In this document: positions 48,201-61,402 of the stretch, in pieces
Numbering within the stretch: the stretch's first letter is position 1
Layout of the letters: each line of letters starts with the position of its first letter
DNA from: Manduca sexta
Taxonomy: Eukaryota > Arthropoda > Insecta > Lepidoptera > Sphingidae
Assembly (NCBI RefSeq): GCF_014839805.1
Contig: NC_051140.1
Coordinates: forward strand, 14,467,826 to 14,531,825
Reading direction: 5' to 3'
Length of the DNA stretch: 64,000 bases
Program-made: the position numbers and the translations under genes
Notes under the pieces: generated by a model
What the model saw: the letters and a program-made list of their open reading frames with translations, nothing else
Told to the model about the DNA's origin: nothing
Database searches by the model: none

Positions 48201-49734
48201 ATACATATTTGACTCGTTTGAAATTACAATTCAACTAAGTGGTCGCTAACCCGCGGCGAGACGACCATACAACCTCGCTGCCACGTCGCGCCGAGTCAGA
48301 CAGTATCCGGATATAAAAGTATATAAATTTCAAGCCAAAATAACGCGCACAATTATGAACACAACAAAAAAGGAATCAGCTAAATCGATCGAGTTTTTCT
48401 TAAGTAATGCTCTTGCATACATGAGGCAACTGATATTTACTGAAATGTCATTTTACATCCATTCGAAAATAAACAACAAGTTAGACCTCTATATTGTCAC
48501 AAATATTTGTTTTAAGATCTGGGTATATAAGCGACCGAAAATCTCACGCCGTTTCTATTATTCATCGCACTGTATTATAAGAGCGTTATGTTAACACGGT
48601 ATATATTCTGTACTTTTTTATTCACGTAAAATCAGCTGTATTCTTTGTTCCTCTGACGGTTAAATTGTGGCTTCGTAATATCTGTTCAGTCTTTTAACAA
48701 CGCTTAATTTTATCACTATATACAAAAAGTTGCTCTTATTATAACAAAGTTTTAAGTTATTTAAGTTTTTGTATTTATATTATTGCTACAAATACTCCGC
48801 CGCGCAAATCACTTGAAATGGAAAATTTAATAACACGCGCGTCATCAACACTTATTTACTTACAACACAACGTGTTTTTGCTAGTATGAACAAAAAATAT
48901 AGCAACTTATAAATTTATATCTAAAAGTCAATTACAAGTATACTCTAGAGATATATTAGTGAATGTAAAAACTATTGACGCATGGATTCTATGAATGGCA
49001 TTTATAAATATAGCTCAACGCATATTGTACTTATTGTTATAATGCATGCAGTAACAAACGACTAGCTGTTAAATTATATCCAATAGGTATTATTCAAAAT
49101 TCCAAAAAATCCTTCCTGCGCTGTAGAACTTAAAAGTCTGAACTTAAGACATTTTAGGAACCCCAACTACTGGAGTTTATAATTCAAACCCTCGATCAAA
49201 GGATGGTAAAAGTATGAGTCTGTCTTTTATCTAAGAATCTGCGAATCGGTCCGTGGCAACTGGCAGCGTAACTCTTAAACTTATATGAACTATTTTACAT
49301 TTTTTTACTTTAGCGAGGCACATGTGTTCATTTACTGATTTTAACGGTTTATTTGTAGTACAAATTTCGTATCAAATCCGGTTTCAAAGGTTACTTATAA
49401 CAGCTGGTGCTATCTAAAAAGTATCATTGCGTATGTATTCTTTATACAATGCTAAAACAATTTTCAAATGCCAAGATCTACTTAATCATCGGGTACTCAA
49501 CGACGACTATCCGATACCTGAATCTTCTGCTCACATTACTTTTTTTGTGCTACTTATTACTAAAAATCTTAGTCTATTTCGTTTTTATGCCTGTGTTATG
49601 TATAATAATAATTATTATTTGTAAGTAAGACGGATTTCATATTTTTTGTTATTATTACGTCAACAGTTTTAATCCATCACACAGACCTACATATAAATGT
49701 ATAAACCGAAAAAATATTGATTTACTAATGTATC
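45240..49734. other. AT-rich intergenic sequence, no gene seen
   Basis: Only short chance frames. A GC-richer patch near 46970-47065 contains a tRNA-like 'aacccgagattttaggccgg' segment and may be a SINE scrap. Confidence 0.5.
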
Positions 49735-50215
49735 GTAGTCACGAGGCCCAAGCCCGGCACGTGTATAGATAGTGTAGAAGCACAGAATTCGGAATGCGAA
49801 TCTCTCGACACATACATATACTTACATATATTGGTGATGGTGATTCCTAACCGAATTTCGGCCACGGCGGCCAATCTCAACGAAGATAAGCCAAGTACGC
49901 AGGACATATTATAGTGCACAACTGTGTGCGCAATACACAGGTGCACTCTCTATTCCTTCACTCTTATAATCCGGTGAGATGACAATCCGATAATACCAGA
50001 GAGAGATCAGACGCAAGACCAACGGCCTTACGTGCTTTCCGAGGCACGGAGGCATCACACCGCCAACTTCCTGACTCCGAGCTGCGGTATTTTTTTTAAA
50101 AACGAAAAACTCATTCTCAAGTATTTTGGCCTGACCCGAGATTCAATCCCAGGACCTCAGCGCGGTAGTTGTACGCGTACGTAGTATACAATTACAAATA
50201 CGCCACCGAGGTATT
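49735..50215 (-). repeat. tRNA-derived SINE or composite repeat, reverse strand
   Basis: Read on the - strand it starts with a tRNA-like head: 'cctcggtggcgtatttgta', then 'gcgctgaggtcctgggattg', a box-B-like region followed by AATCTCGGGTC. A T-rich segment and a body with 'cctccgtgcctcggaaagca' and 'tggccgccgtggccgaaatt' follow. This matches the layout of a frequent lepidopteran SINE-type repeat. Confidence 0.6.
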
Positions 50216-51695
50216 CAGTACATACTTACTATAAAATATATTAACATAATACTCAACATGTTATTATACAGCATTTTATTGTCACTTTAGTATGCTATAA
50301 GTAATTTCCTACAGTTGAAAAACGTGAAACGATTGATATAAACTATACAACTTATTCTAATCGAATTATTTCTGTATTTTGCTAGAGAATAGGTAGAGGA
50401 CCCATTTCTTATTTATAAGTATTGTTTAAAATATTTAATATAAGTCGGGTGCCCACAAAACTTGAACTTCTTTTGGTTGGATTTCAAGTGGTCTTAAATT
50501 ATTATTTAACTTAAACTTATCTCTTTTAACATTATTTCCGTATACCCACAGTATCGAAAAGATAACTAAAGAAAAATAACATAAATCTTCTTCTTTTTAA
50601 TATATGTAAATATTATAATATTCACATTTGGCTATTGTATCTTATTATAGTCGGGTATAAAATATAATATGTAGACTACTTATGTATGGTATTTTCGTAT
50701 GGGTGATACGTCGGGTTATTATTATTTTATTTAGACTATAGATTATTATAAATAAAATGTCTAATTTCGGCTGCGTCTATCTTTCTTTCAACACGTAAAA
50801 ACCGATAAACCGTTTTAATGTACAATTTAAAAATATACAATTGTAGTACATGTGTTGCCGACCTATAGGAAAGTGAAATGCAAATTCGGAAGGGAGAGGT
50901 GGGTTTTATGAAGCCTGAGCTTCGGCAACGAACTATGAAACGTCCACATAAATCTGTCACTGCCATAACAATTCTAATTTAATATGTCCGACTTAAGCTT
51001 TTGAAGGAACAAAGATCGCTTAGAAAATATAGTCTGACGTGTAACGACCAAACTGAACCATCGGAGATACTTCAGATCAAGTTACCTGCTTCCCGATACA
51101 TTCGTTGCGTGTTTGCATTACTTTATTGTTTTTGTTTTAAAATACATTTTATAAATGTTAACAACTACTGTTAAAACCTGTTGATTTGAACTTGTAATAA
51201 AATAAATACAAGTATATGCAGTCCTAAAACGTTCATAAATAAAAAAAAATGTGCAAAGTAGGTATATGGTAGGACATTTTATTACATTTTCAAGTAAAAC
51301 GGAGAATAGTACATATTAAAACTTATTTCCTTAAGCCTATTGTCTTTGCAATGCTTAAAAGTTTAAAATAGTTTAATTTATAAATAAAATTGTATGATAT
51401 TCGTTTCGATTTAAAAAACAATAATACTGCTTATGCACATATACCTATATTTATATTTATATCTGTCTTAATAGTTTCTAAAATAACTTAGAAAGGCGTT
51501 AAAAACCTAAAGATGTGCTTACTTTAACAATACAGTAAAAGTAAACCATCAATGATATTTTCAATGAAAATATTTCGTAAGAATCATTCAATTGCAATTA
51601 CACGGTAAATTTGATTGACGAAAAAGTTTATTACTTAAATAATTACTTTAAGCAATCTCTTACTACGCAGTAATATATTTTTAGCTTTTATTATC

Positions 51696-51790
51696 TACTA
51701 GTTGACCCGACAGACGTTGTCCCGTCTTAACTACGAATTTGCAGCGGGCATTCTGTCAATCGCTGAAGTTATTTTAAACAATTGACAGTT
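51696..51790 (+). repeat. Retroelement tail-like repeat
   Basis: 'ctactagttgacccgacaga' followed by 'cgttgtcccgtctt' is the start of a repeat frequent in insect genomes. Similarity fades after about 100 bp. Confidence 0.35.
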
Positions 51791-52631
51791 ATATAAAATT
51801 AATATTTCCGTTAAGTTTTCTTAAATTTTCTAATTTTCCGCGCAATGTTTTGATTTTTTTCCGCAATATTCCGACACTTAATCTCGATGCCACGCGACAT
51901 CTAGCCACGTGGCTATGATGTTATTCCATGTAGTCTACTCAAGTCGCGCGGTATTCAGACTCTTCTAACATGGCAGCCACAGAAAGGAGCGGGTCTCGGA
52001 AAACTAAATTACCTTTTACTTATGACTATGATATATTTTAAATACTTTCCATATACTCAAGACCCATCCAAAACCGTTGTGGTTACTAGAATAACAAGCA
52101 TATATAGATGCTTATAAGTACTTATTTGCTACGTACAGATTTACAGTAGCCTACTTATTGAACTCTATTGGCAATTGACGTCATGCAATATTTTCCATGA
52201 TCGTGATAATTCACAGACACTATTAACAATAACATGCTATAATCAGAATTAAAATCCAGCCGAATAAAAATATCGTCTATCTGAAGAGATATAAAAAAAT
52301 ATTACTTATTTAAAAAATAAAACCGGTTATATTTAATTATCATTAATGGCACACAAATATCACGAGTATTATAATACGAACACACCGTAAACCCGTACTC
52401 GAGCAGTAAGGCCATGCGATGCTGACATGCGAATCTATCACCGAGTACTAATTAATAATTTGAATTGTGCAAACATAGAGATGCTATCAAAAAATAAGAT
52501 AGTCAATTTACTTTGTACAATATAAAATATTTACGTTCACTGGGACTGAGCTCATCCTGTGTAGATCGGATCACAAAGAGCTATTTAAAAAGTTGTAGAT
52601 ATTGTAACATTGACTTTGCGGAAGACAAATA

Positions 52632-52740
52632 CCTCAGTCCCTTCCGTGACCACGAAGGCTGCAAAGTCTTCGAAACGTCGGGGGAAAACTAAAATATTAA
52701 AACCGCGATAACCTCCACAACAGAGTTTCATTTTAATGTT
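52632..52740 (+). repeat. Interspersed repeat, 'gaaggctgc' family copy 3
   Basis: The best preserved copy in the window: 'ccgtgaccacgaaggctgc', 'aaagtcttcgaaacgtcggg', 'accgcgata' and a T-rich end. Confidence 0.55.
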
Positions 52741-54640
52741 AAACATTCGCGTAAACATAAGAAATCATTAGTAGAGATATCATTGGTGCGGCGCGGCAGG
52801 TCGCGTCGTGGCTAATATCTACCGTGGATAGTGCTACGAATCATAACATTTTGTCCGTCGGACGAATCACGACATTAGTGGTGTCACATTGTAATGGCGG
52901 CCTGAGTAGGACGTATTATTTTTAAAGCACTACGTAGACTGTTTATTTTTTGTACCAGAATCGCAAAATATTTTGGCTGCTTTGAGGCGCAACATTATAC
53001 CATTATTATAATTATGCAAGGCTGCAGTTGTATCAACAGTAACGGCGGCTCTAATCAACGGAACTTTAACGACAAAAAATTGCCTGCGTCTGAACCAAAA
53101 AAGTACATATACGTCATTGTAGTAATTTAATAGTTACAAAGTTGGAGTTCTTATGATACTGAAAAAACCTACATACATACAGATACTTCAATAGTTTCAG
53201 GATATTGTTATAAGTCAAAAATGTTTTCATAAAATTATTTAAAAACGAAAGTTTCTGTTGAAAGTAATGTTTTTTTTTTTTAAATTAAACATAGATAAAT
53301 TATAAGCACACATAGAAAAATGAAAGATGAATATATTAACTCCCGATATACTGTAATAGTACTAAACAAACAAAAAATACGGTATTTTTCCGTGTTATTA
53401 GATGTGAATATATTGGGTCTTTATCATCCGCTTCTAAAGCGGGGGAATCCCACCAGACGCTGCAGAAAAAATATTAATCAACGTTTTCAAAGCAAAATAT
53501 TTCCTTCTTTAATCGACTTTAGAAAATGTGGAGGTTATATAGTTGGGGGTCTATTATAATAGATATTGAGTATATTTTTGAATTATAATATATTTGTATG
53601 TGATAGCACTGATACGGATTTCTACTAGATTTCCTTTAATAATTCCTTCTTTTTGTTTGATAGTGCTAGCGACGTACTCTCATATACATAGCTCGATACC
53701 TAATGATATGATGTTCAGTTCCGAGACAATCAATAAAATTCACTTAACCACTATAACAATCATATTTACATTTCAAATAAAAATTTATATCGCTTTGAAG
53801 ACGTATTTAAGAAGGTCGAGGATACTTATGATGTAAAAGCAAACTTACATACAGCAAGGCATTCGATGTTGATTTATTTGCAAAAAATGTATACACAATT
53901 AATGAACAAATGAATTAAAAGAACAGAGTATACCGTGACCTTCTGCAATCTGTGAACAATTAAAGATTAATTGGCTCATAAAACACCTTGAAAGTATATC
54001 TTCATTGGATATTCATTAAATTATCATTACCCTTCGAGGATTTTAAGGACACCATACAATAACTTGATCAGCTCTAGTATTTAATTAGCATCTAAATTGC
54101 AACAATTTCATTTAGGAGCCGGTTATCATAGCCATAATTATTACCATCTTAGCGGCAGAAATCATACATCAATCGCTTTAAGTGATACCTCGTGGTACCT
54201 TTTTGGTGGTAGGATATAGTGAACACAAGTAAGTGTGTCGAGTTTTTGGATCAGCCTGTCTATAAAAGAAAACCTCAATAGAAAAGAGCAGTGGCGTAGC
54301 TTGCCATGGAAGGACTCTGCATAAAATTTGTTGGGCGCTCTTCAAGGCAATGAGAACTTTTGGGTGCCACCTAATTTAATGTAAGTATGGGGCAAGAGAC
54401 GCTCCTATAGCTCGAGGGCCCCCTATACTTGATACGGCTGGTGCGGCTGTATTTAAGTCCATCGAAATGACGATGGTCAGTTTTGGTTATCATCGCACGT
54501 AAGGTGTGCTTAAAGCTAAGCCTTTAAAGATTGTTGTAATTTTCGCGACATCACAAGCTCCACTTATTGCTACTTAATAGACATGTAGTGTGCATCAGCA
54601 ATAATGATGCCACAATTGTTGCTGGCAATAAATTTATATT
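52741..54640. other. Intergenic sequence, no gene seen
   Basis: Short chance frames only. A stretch at about 54290-54450, with 'cagtggcgtagcttgccatg' and 'gagggccccctatacttgat', looks like part of an interspersed repeat. Confidence 0.45.
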
Positions 54641-54654
54641 ACGCATGGCCAGTA

Positions 54655-54734
54655 CCTATATCTCGTAATATTGCTGAAGTTTTGATAATAATAGCTGCCC
54701 CTGTAGGTACTGTTCACTGCTGAGCACGGACCTC
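54655..54734 (-). repeat. Retroelement tail cut by the assembly gap
   Basis: 'actgttcactgctgagcacg' directly before the Ns is the reverse-strand form of a common lepidopteran repeat tail. The gap therefore starts inside a repeat. Confidence 0.4.
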
Positions 54735-55234
54735 NNNNNNNNNNNNNNNNNNNNNNNNNNNNNNNNNNNNNNNNNNNNNNNNNNNNNNNNNNNNNNNNNN
54801 NNNNNNNNNNNNNNNNNNNNNNNNNNNNNNNNNNNNNNNNNNNNNNNNNNNNNNNNNNNNNNNNNNNNNNNNNNNNNNNNNNNNNNNNNNNNNNNNNNNN
54901 NNNNNNNNNNNNNNNNNNNNNNNNNNNNNNNNNNNNNNNNNNNNNNNNNNNNNNNNNNNNNNNNNNNNNNNNNNNNNNNNNNNNNNNNNNNNNNNNNNNN
55001 NNNNNNNNNNNNNNNNNNNNNNNNNNNNNNNNNNNNNNNNNNNNNNNNNNNNNNNNNNNNNNNNNNNNNNNNNNNNNNNNNNNNNNNNNNNNNNNNNNNN
55101 NNNNNNNNNNNNNNNNNNNNNNNNNNNNNNNNNNNNNNNNNNNNNNNNNNNNNNNNNNNNNNNNNNNNNNNNNNNNNNNNNNNNNNNNNNNNNNNNNNNN
55201 NNNNNNNNNNNNNNNNNNNNNNNNNNNNNNNNNN
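54735..55234. other. Assembly gap (500 N)
   Basis: Exactly 500 undetermined bases, a round number typical of a scaffolding placeholder of unknown true length. Open frames spanning it are artefacts. Confidence 0.99.
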
Positions 55235-57988
55235 ATATGCATAAATGCTGCCTGGAAAACCTTAGTGCTGACTCTATCAATAAAAAAATTGAATATCGAA
55301 ACGGAACGATTTTAGGATATTTTCTTAGGATTTTATATTAATATTTTATTATTGAAATGAAAGGGTTCAGAATGACACTAATATGTAATTTAGTTAATTA
55401 AGTTCAAACCTAAAAAATATTTTTTCATTCCATAGAATCATATATGTAGTACCTACAGTTCATTCAGTGCATTTTCACGATTGCAAATGCGCCATGTTGT
55501 TGATGGATCATAGTGTAAGTCTTTGTTAATTTACTTTACATACTTATTAATTTGTAATAAACTAGTAAAATATCAATATTTACCAACTATTAAAATCCTC
55601 AATCTCTGAAAACACTTCATCTGTCAAATTAATCCCATATGTTTCCTACTTATTTGTGTAAATAATGTATAAATAAAAATATATATCCCTCTTTAAGTTG
55701 TAATTTTAGTTTATACAATTATATGGGGAGTTGTATTCGGTGGTCTGTAGATACTAGTAGATACTAAACATAACATAACCTCTAAGTATATAACGAAACA
55801 CGTCGTGATCTTCGTACGAGTGAACTACGCAAAACATTATATTTTTATTAAAGGACTAGTATTTACATAGTAATTTACCGCGAAATCTCGAAGGTGCAAA
55901 GTCTGATATCGTCATCGGAGTAAATTGTTCTCATCTTGTGTTTACCCACACAATATCTACCATCTCATCTGACCTGTTGATTTTAGCGTGTAAAACTTGT
56001 TTGTGTGATAAATCCTAATACGACTTACTATTGAAGTCATCGTAATACATATCTATCTAATGTTATAAGGAATGTAAGTCCATATCAATATAATTAGAAT
56101 ATGAGATTTGCTATTTGAAAAATATCTTTATAAAAATCGTTAATAACTAAAACGAATATGAAATAAATGTCACCATTGAAAAAAATAATCGTAATTGAAT
56201 ACCTATATCATATAGAGAACTCAGGAACAAACACTACCTCAGATCTTAGATCGTATTGACTACTGGTTAGTAGCTAGTTAACAACTAATCCGATGGTTTA
56301 GCAGATACCGACAAAATAAGTATAAAGTACGTAGGTACATCTGCTGTCGTTAATCATTATAGAGGGCTTGAGGAGCTAAATACTTGAGTAGATACAACAT
56401 CGTAGAGCTTAAAATGGCTTATTACTCACAGTCATCACAGGTCGCTGATACAAAATGTATACTAATTAGCTCAGCGTTGCTCTAGGTTAAGCTTTACTGT
56501 CGAATAAAAAACTGTTTTTAGACATCTCCTTTAGATCATCTAATCGACCAAAAAAATACGATCATAATCATTGACGTATAATCAAATCCGGTAAAATGTC
56601 AACAAAACTGAATGTTAAAAAATTAAAAAGAGACACAATGATGTCTAGTGACGTCATCAAGCATTACAATGCGCGCTATTTAGTGATGAGTAGTGAACAG
56701 TGTAATATTGGATATATGAATTATTGCTACTCTATTTCTAACCAATTTTATTACTGAATTCACAAAATGGTTTCCCTTCGTTATTTAATTTTCTATTACC
56801 TATAGAATAACTTTTTTGTCAAAATCGAACATAGTAAAATACCCTATTTTAGGTAGGTACCTCCTAGGAACTAGTTTATATTTCTACTTTTGTTTTATGA
56901 AATTATTTCTTTATATTTTATAGAAAAATAAATAAAATAAAATGTATTATTATTAAACATTCTTTTTATTTTTTATTTTGCAGAAAATAAATTATGGCCT
57001 ATGGAATAAACCATTTGTTAATGATCTGTAAGTCGGTATGACAAATGATGGTAAATTAAAGATAACTTAATAGGTTTCTGTATTTAAGGAAACAAATATT
57101 CTGTCTCAGGTTTTAAGGAAGCATATTATTGCGTGCCTGAAAGAAATAGGATGTGTGCAATTAGAACTAATGTACACTTAGCGGGTTTTAGCCTAACGTA
57201 TTTAGTAATTTAAAGAACCGATGACTGTTGTTAGGGATGTGTTCATATTGGTAAATGGGCTTTTAACGTGGTCTTTGAGGCTTTATCAGGTAAGTATGCT
57301 TGCACATTACACAAAGTTTTTGCTTCACGGCACTAGCACTTTACACTTAAAAATCTGAGACATGAGCATTTTGGAAATGAGGTACGCTGGCCGTAAACTG
57401 TTGTGAACGCGTTGCACGCAGCGAAGAGTGTGGCGTATGCGTCGGTATTTAATACAATATTTTCATTGTAATAGATTTTATGACAATATGAAGCGCGAAC
57501 AAATTTTTAAGCACCTGAAGCGCGTGTTTAGAGCACGTTTGCCAAACTAAACACAACTTAATAGTCAACAATTTTGTTATGGAATTTGCACATTCACGAG
57601 ACCAAAGCGAAATCAATATAATATTACCGTAAATTACAGACCTATTCACTGTATTAGTATTGGGCAACACCTAAGTGTGGCTATTTACCTACTGGGCTGA
57701 GTCCCTGGTTACCTTGGGTATATGCCGTTTATTTTAAACAAACATCAATCGCAGCGTACAGTTGGTTAAACGGCTACTACCTATTTGCAATAGTACATTT
57801 TGTGGACGTAGATTTCATAATAAATAGGTAAGTATAATAAGCTTTTTTGTCTAATATTCTAACATGAATCTTAATAATGTTTTATTTAATTTTAGCACAC
57901 CTTTGGCTACATATGTACTCGATGAAGGTCAGAACAAAAATGTTCTTGTGTAAATATTTATGTTCTAGGTTTTGTCCGGAGAACTGCC
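55235..57988 (-). repeat. Inverted duplication, right arm
   Basis: Reverse complement of 34383-37457. The match begins at the first base after the N run, so its true outer end is unknown, and it ends near AGAACTGCCAC (57988). It lacks the 297 bp found in the left arm; the junction is at 56483/56484. TGACGTCA at 56649-56656 corresponds to the one in the left arm. Confidence 0.88.
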
Positions 57989-58235
57989 ACTGTATTCGCC
58001 CGTTTGGGGGTTTAGTGGCGAAAAGGTAAAATATCACGTGCGATGATGTCGCACCTAATAAAAATATAAAATTAGGTATGTTCAATGTCTGTAAGTGTCG
58101 GTTATCTCTTGATATGAGAACAAATTAACTATGTCTAAATCTGCTTCGCATTTATGAGTAAGGGTTTTAATAAGTTTATCATATGTCGGAAGGAAACGAA
58201 AGATAACAGCATCATGACATACCTTGTAATGTTCT

Positions 58236-58598
58236 GTGTTATACGGACTGTGGTCTTCCAAGACAACATTCCTAGATGGCGGCAAATTCCTTATCGTATC
58301 ACGTCAGAGGGAGCTGCTGTTAATTATAAATGAATCCTATGACATTGCTGTCGCAATGCCAGTGAGTAGGCTACCAAGACTTATAGAACTGATACTGGAT
58401 GGTTATCTTGGTCAAGATTAGAACAATAATTTAGTACAAGTTCAATCTCGTGAATATAAGTTAGAGCCAAAGCTTTATATTAGTCCTAAGGGTGCTAAAA
58501 ATAGTAAAAGAGTAACGCGACGTTCCAGATTTGGTACAATAAGCAAGTGCACAAACAAATTCGTAATTGTTATAGAGCCTTTTCGGCATCATCTCTAA
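58236..58598 (+). pseudogene. Broken coding-like frame, possibly retroelement pol tail
   Basis: One + strand frame stays open for about 120 codons except for a TAG at 58419-58421, and ends at 58596-58598. The distal half is basic and includes VTRRSRFGTISKCTNKF, which is reminiscent of the Arg/Ser-rich C-terminal ends of some LTR retrotransposon polyproteins. It has no domain I can name. It is opposite in strand to the BEL/Pao remnant that follows, so it would belong to a different insertion. A - strand frame (58082-58285) overlaps its start and cannot be excluded as the real one. Confidence 0.25.
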
Positions 58599-59089
58599 GT
58601 TATATTACTAATGTTAAAGCACAATTAAATCGGATCCTCCCCCACTCTACGAGGGAAGTACCGGGCGATTGCTGGTCGCCTCCAACCGGATGACTCACGG
58701 ATCACCGCTTTGTGGTCATGCATTCACCTCCATACGAGATCGCTCAGAACACTAGACATCAGAGGGTGCGGCTATAAGCTCCCAACCACACGGAATCTCC
58801 AGACGAGCACAAACGGCGAGATATTAATATTGTTATAGAGCCTTTTCGGCATCATCTCAAAGTGAGGTTACTAATGTTAAAGCATAATTAAATCGGATCC
58901 TCCCCACTCTACGAGGGAAGTACCGGGCGATTGCCAGTCGCCTCCAACCGGATGGCTCAAGGATCACCGCTTTGTGGTCATGCATTCACCTCCATATAAG
59001 TCCGCTAAGAGCATCAGACCTCAGAGGGTGCGGCTTTAAGCTCCCAACCACACGGAATCTCTCCAGACGAGAACATACGGCGAGATATT
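58566..59089 (+). repeat. 263-bp tandem duplication, two copies
   Basis: Copies 58566-58828 and 58829-59089 align throughout, from ATTGTTATAGAGCCTTTTCG to a CGGCGAGATATT end, with roughly one to two dozen differences. The unit is GC-richer than its flanks. It may be a retroelement terminal repeat or part of a satellite. Confidence 0.85.
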
Positions 59090-59880
59090 CATTTAGGTAG
59101 GTTACAAGCCATAAGCCCTATTGGGCATGCTGTTAGGATTTCCATAAGTTAAACTATGGAAGCCTTTGCTATCAGTCTGGAACGCCGCGGCGTTTCAAAG
59201 TGTAAATGTAAGTATAAACACCCTTCAAATTGGTTATAAGTAATTTCCCCATTTGGAAGCATAAACACGCTCACCGCGGGCAGATGTCTAGATTACATGG
59301 TAAATTCTGTATACAGACAAATTAAGGTAAGTAAATGATCATTCACCGTAAGACAAACAAATTATAATGTTATAAGATATACGTGCTGTATTCGGCGGTG
59401 TGTAAATCAAAGTGAAATGAAAACCAACTCACATGTGTGTGTAGAAAATGAAACAAAGTTAACTCACATGTACGAATAGAAAGGTAACACAAAACCTACT
59501 CACTTTTATATGTTTAGATCTTTAGTTAAACACAACTTCAAAAGTTCTACTTAAATGGCGCGCATTTGTACTTTCGGCCATATTGTAACTTTATAGTCAG
59601 GGAATGTTGGTACTACAGTAAACCACTCACTCACTCATGCAAGATATATTCTGTACGCGGTACTCTCAACAGAAAAGTGTGCAAAACTCACTTAATACAC
59701 ATAGACGATATAGTATTCTATCTATGGACAATATTCATAATATAATATACTTATATTTGGTGAAAGATACTCACAATATCTGCGTAAATATAGGAACATA
59801 CTCAGTATATCTATGTATACATCAGCAAATACTCACATTGGTGTTGCCAGCCTTTCAATGATTTCGCGACCTTTCGCGAC
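59090..59880 (-). other. Probable 3' LTR sequence and flank
   Basis: No gene. It probably contains the BEL/Pao 3' LTR, but without a second LTR in the window its left end is unknown. 'ctcacatg' and 'actcac' motifs recur between 59430 and 59660. Confidence 0.4.
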
Positions 59881-59881
59881 A

Positions 59882-59897
59882 CTCCCGCCCGAAAGGA
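59882..59897 (-). other. Polypurine-like tract and 3' LTR edge
   Basis: On the - strand, CTTTCGGGCGGGAG immediately precedes TGTCGCGA. A purine-rich end followed by TG is the expected junction of internal region and 3' LTR. The LTR extends left from 59881 to an end that could not be fixed. Confidence 0.5.
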
Positions 59898-60085
59898 AAG
59901 AGATATTGATTTGACAACTCCTTCGTCCGTTCTTATCTTTTTCAGCGCCTAAACTTTCGCTATACGGAGTGATATTTTATCTAGTTGTTCATCTAAATTA
60001 TTGCTAATTTCATTTATTACTGTGCTATCACCTCTGATCGACTCTGCATTGTCAATAGGTAATTCAATCTCGTTAATCGGTTCCA

Positions 60086-60833
60086 TTAACTATCAGATCC
60101 TCTAATAAGAGAAACTATTTTGCCAACTCTCCAATCTTCACGGTTTTTATTTTCTTTGATCTGTACAATCTGATCTACTTTAGGTAACTCCTTCGATAAT
60201 ATTCTAGGATCCTTGTGAGAATTCCAATATTGTTCCCTCAGGCTCGGAAGATATTGGTTTTCAAACCTTTCTTTTAACTCCTCTAAAACTATTCTAACTT
60301 TTCTCCAGCTCTTTACTAGGTCTACCTTTGTAGTTACACCTTCTAGTAGTAATTTTTCCTGCGAATCTACTAAGGTGATACATCTACCCGCTGTAAGGAA
60401 GTCGGCTGGTGTGAGAACATGTTCCATTTTAGTGTCAACAGTCATTAATGGTCTCGTATTTAATATTGCCTCAATTTCTTTCATTACTGTCATCAACTGG
60501 GTATCCTTCAGTAAGTGTTTCTGAAACGTCCTCTTCATGCAGTGCTTAACCAAGCCTATTAATCTTTCATAGAAACCGCCAAACCATGGAGCCAGTTCTG
60601 GTATAAATCTCCATTGGATTTGATTCTGGATGCAATACGGTTTTGATACTATTTCTGATATAAGTTTGAAATATAACGCATTATCTGAAGTTATGATTGT
60701 CGGTACCCCTCTAGTCGATATCATTCTTCTAAGAGCAAGTAAGCCTTCTTCTGCTGTCAAATCGTGTACTATTTCTAAATGTATGGCTCTAATAGCTAGA
60801 CATATCCCTTTCTTACTTGGGCTGTTTGGTGTC
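60086..60833 (-). pseudogene. BEL/Pao integrase and C-terminal domain
   Basis: An open frame of about 248 codons without an obvious own start; it follows a stop near 60833. It begins in the integrase core (IRAIHLEIVHDLTAEEG). It then has the second catalytic Asp in TSDNALYF and the Glu in PWFGGFYERL, 38 residues apart. Next come ILNTRPL and the C-terminal region of the DUF5641 type ending DWRVGKIVSLIRGSDS. The first catalytic Asp and the N-terminal zinc domain are missing. It is therefore a truncated, non-functional copy. Confidence 0.8.
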
Positions 60834-61277
60834 TAGAGGCTAACTATTTACCTAAAATTTATTTCGCGAGACCCTCCCCCGCCAAACAAGAATTTATAAT
60901 CGTTACTATTATTAACCAATCATTCAAATATTTCTTAAAAAAATCTAGTCCTTTGACTATATGTCCAGAAATATTGTCGAGTTATATTATTAAACTTAAG
61001 ATACTTAACCGCACATTTCATGAGACGTTCATAAATCTTTATGTAATATTTTATCTGGTAGTATTATTGGAATTGCATATTCGCATGGATCATAAATTGA
61101 GACTACTACTACTACTAATACCAACTCCATACTAAGTACTAACTCTTTCTTCAAGGTCAATTCTTAAAATGTGGCTCATATAACAACAATGAATTTGAAT
61201 CTAAGGGCTTTAACAGATTTTTCAAACATTGAAATTAAAGTTCAAAATTAAATTAAATCATTAAACTATCCTACCGC

Positions 61278-61402
61278 TTATTCTTCCAGACTGTCATTAC
61301 GAAGATGTGTAATACCTATAGATTCTAAATCCCATAGCAATTTAAGTTTCGCGCTACGCACCGGTAGATCTGGTAAGCTCAATCTAGTAGCAACAGATGA
61401 TT
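61278..61402 (-). pseudogene. BEL/Pao pol fragment (reverse transcriptase start)
   Basis: A 41-codon frame containing LPDLPVRSAK and LLWDLESIGI. The latter matches the pattern (F/L)W-(D/E)-L-E-x-IGI that precedes the reverse transcriptase domain in BEL/Pao polyproteins. It stops at 61278-61280. No catalytic YVDD-type motif follows. Between 61278 and 60834 I recognise no further pol sequence. Confidence 0.5.

Noticed and set aside
54634..55280. Two long - strand open frames of about 190-200 codons
   Set aside because: They consist almost entirely of the 500 Ns of the assembly gap.
55235..57988. Reading the inverted arm as a transposon with TIR-bounded ends
   Set aside because: No inverted repeats or target-site duplications were found at the arm ends, and one end is hidden by the gap.
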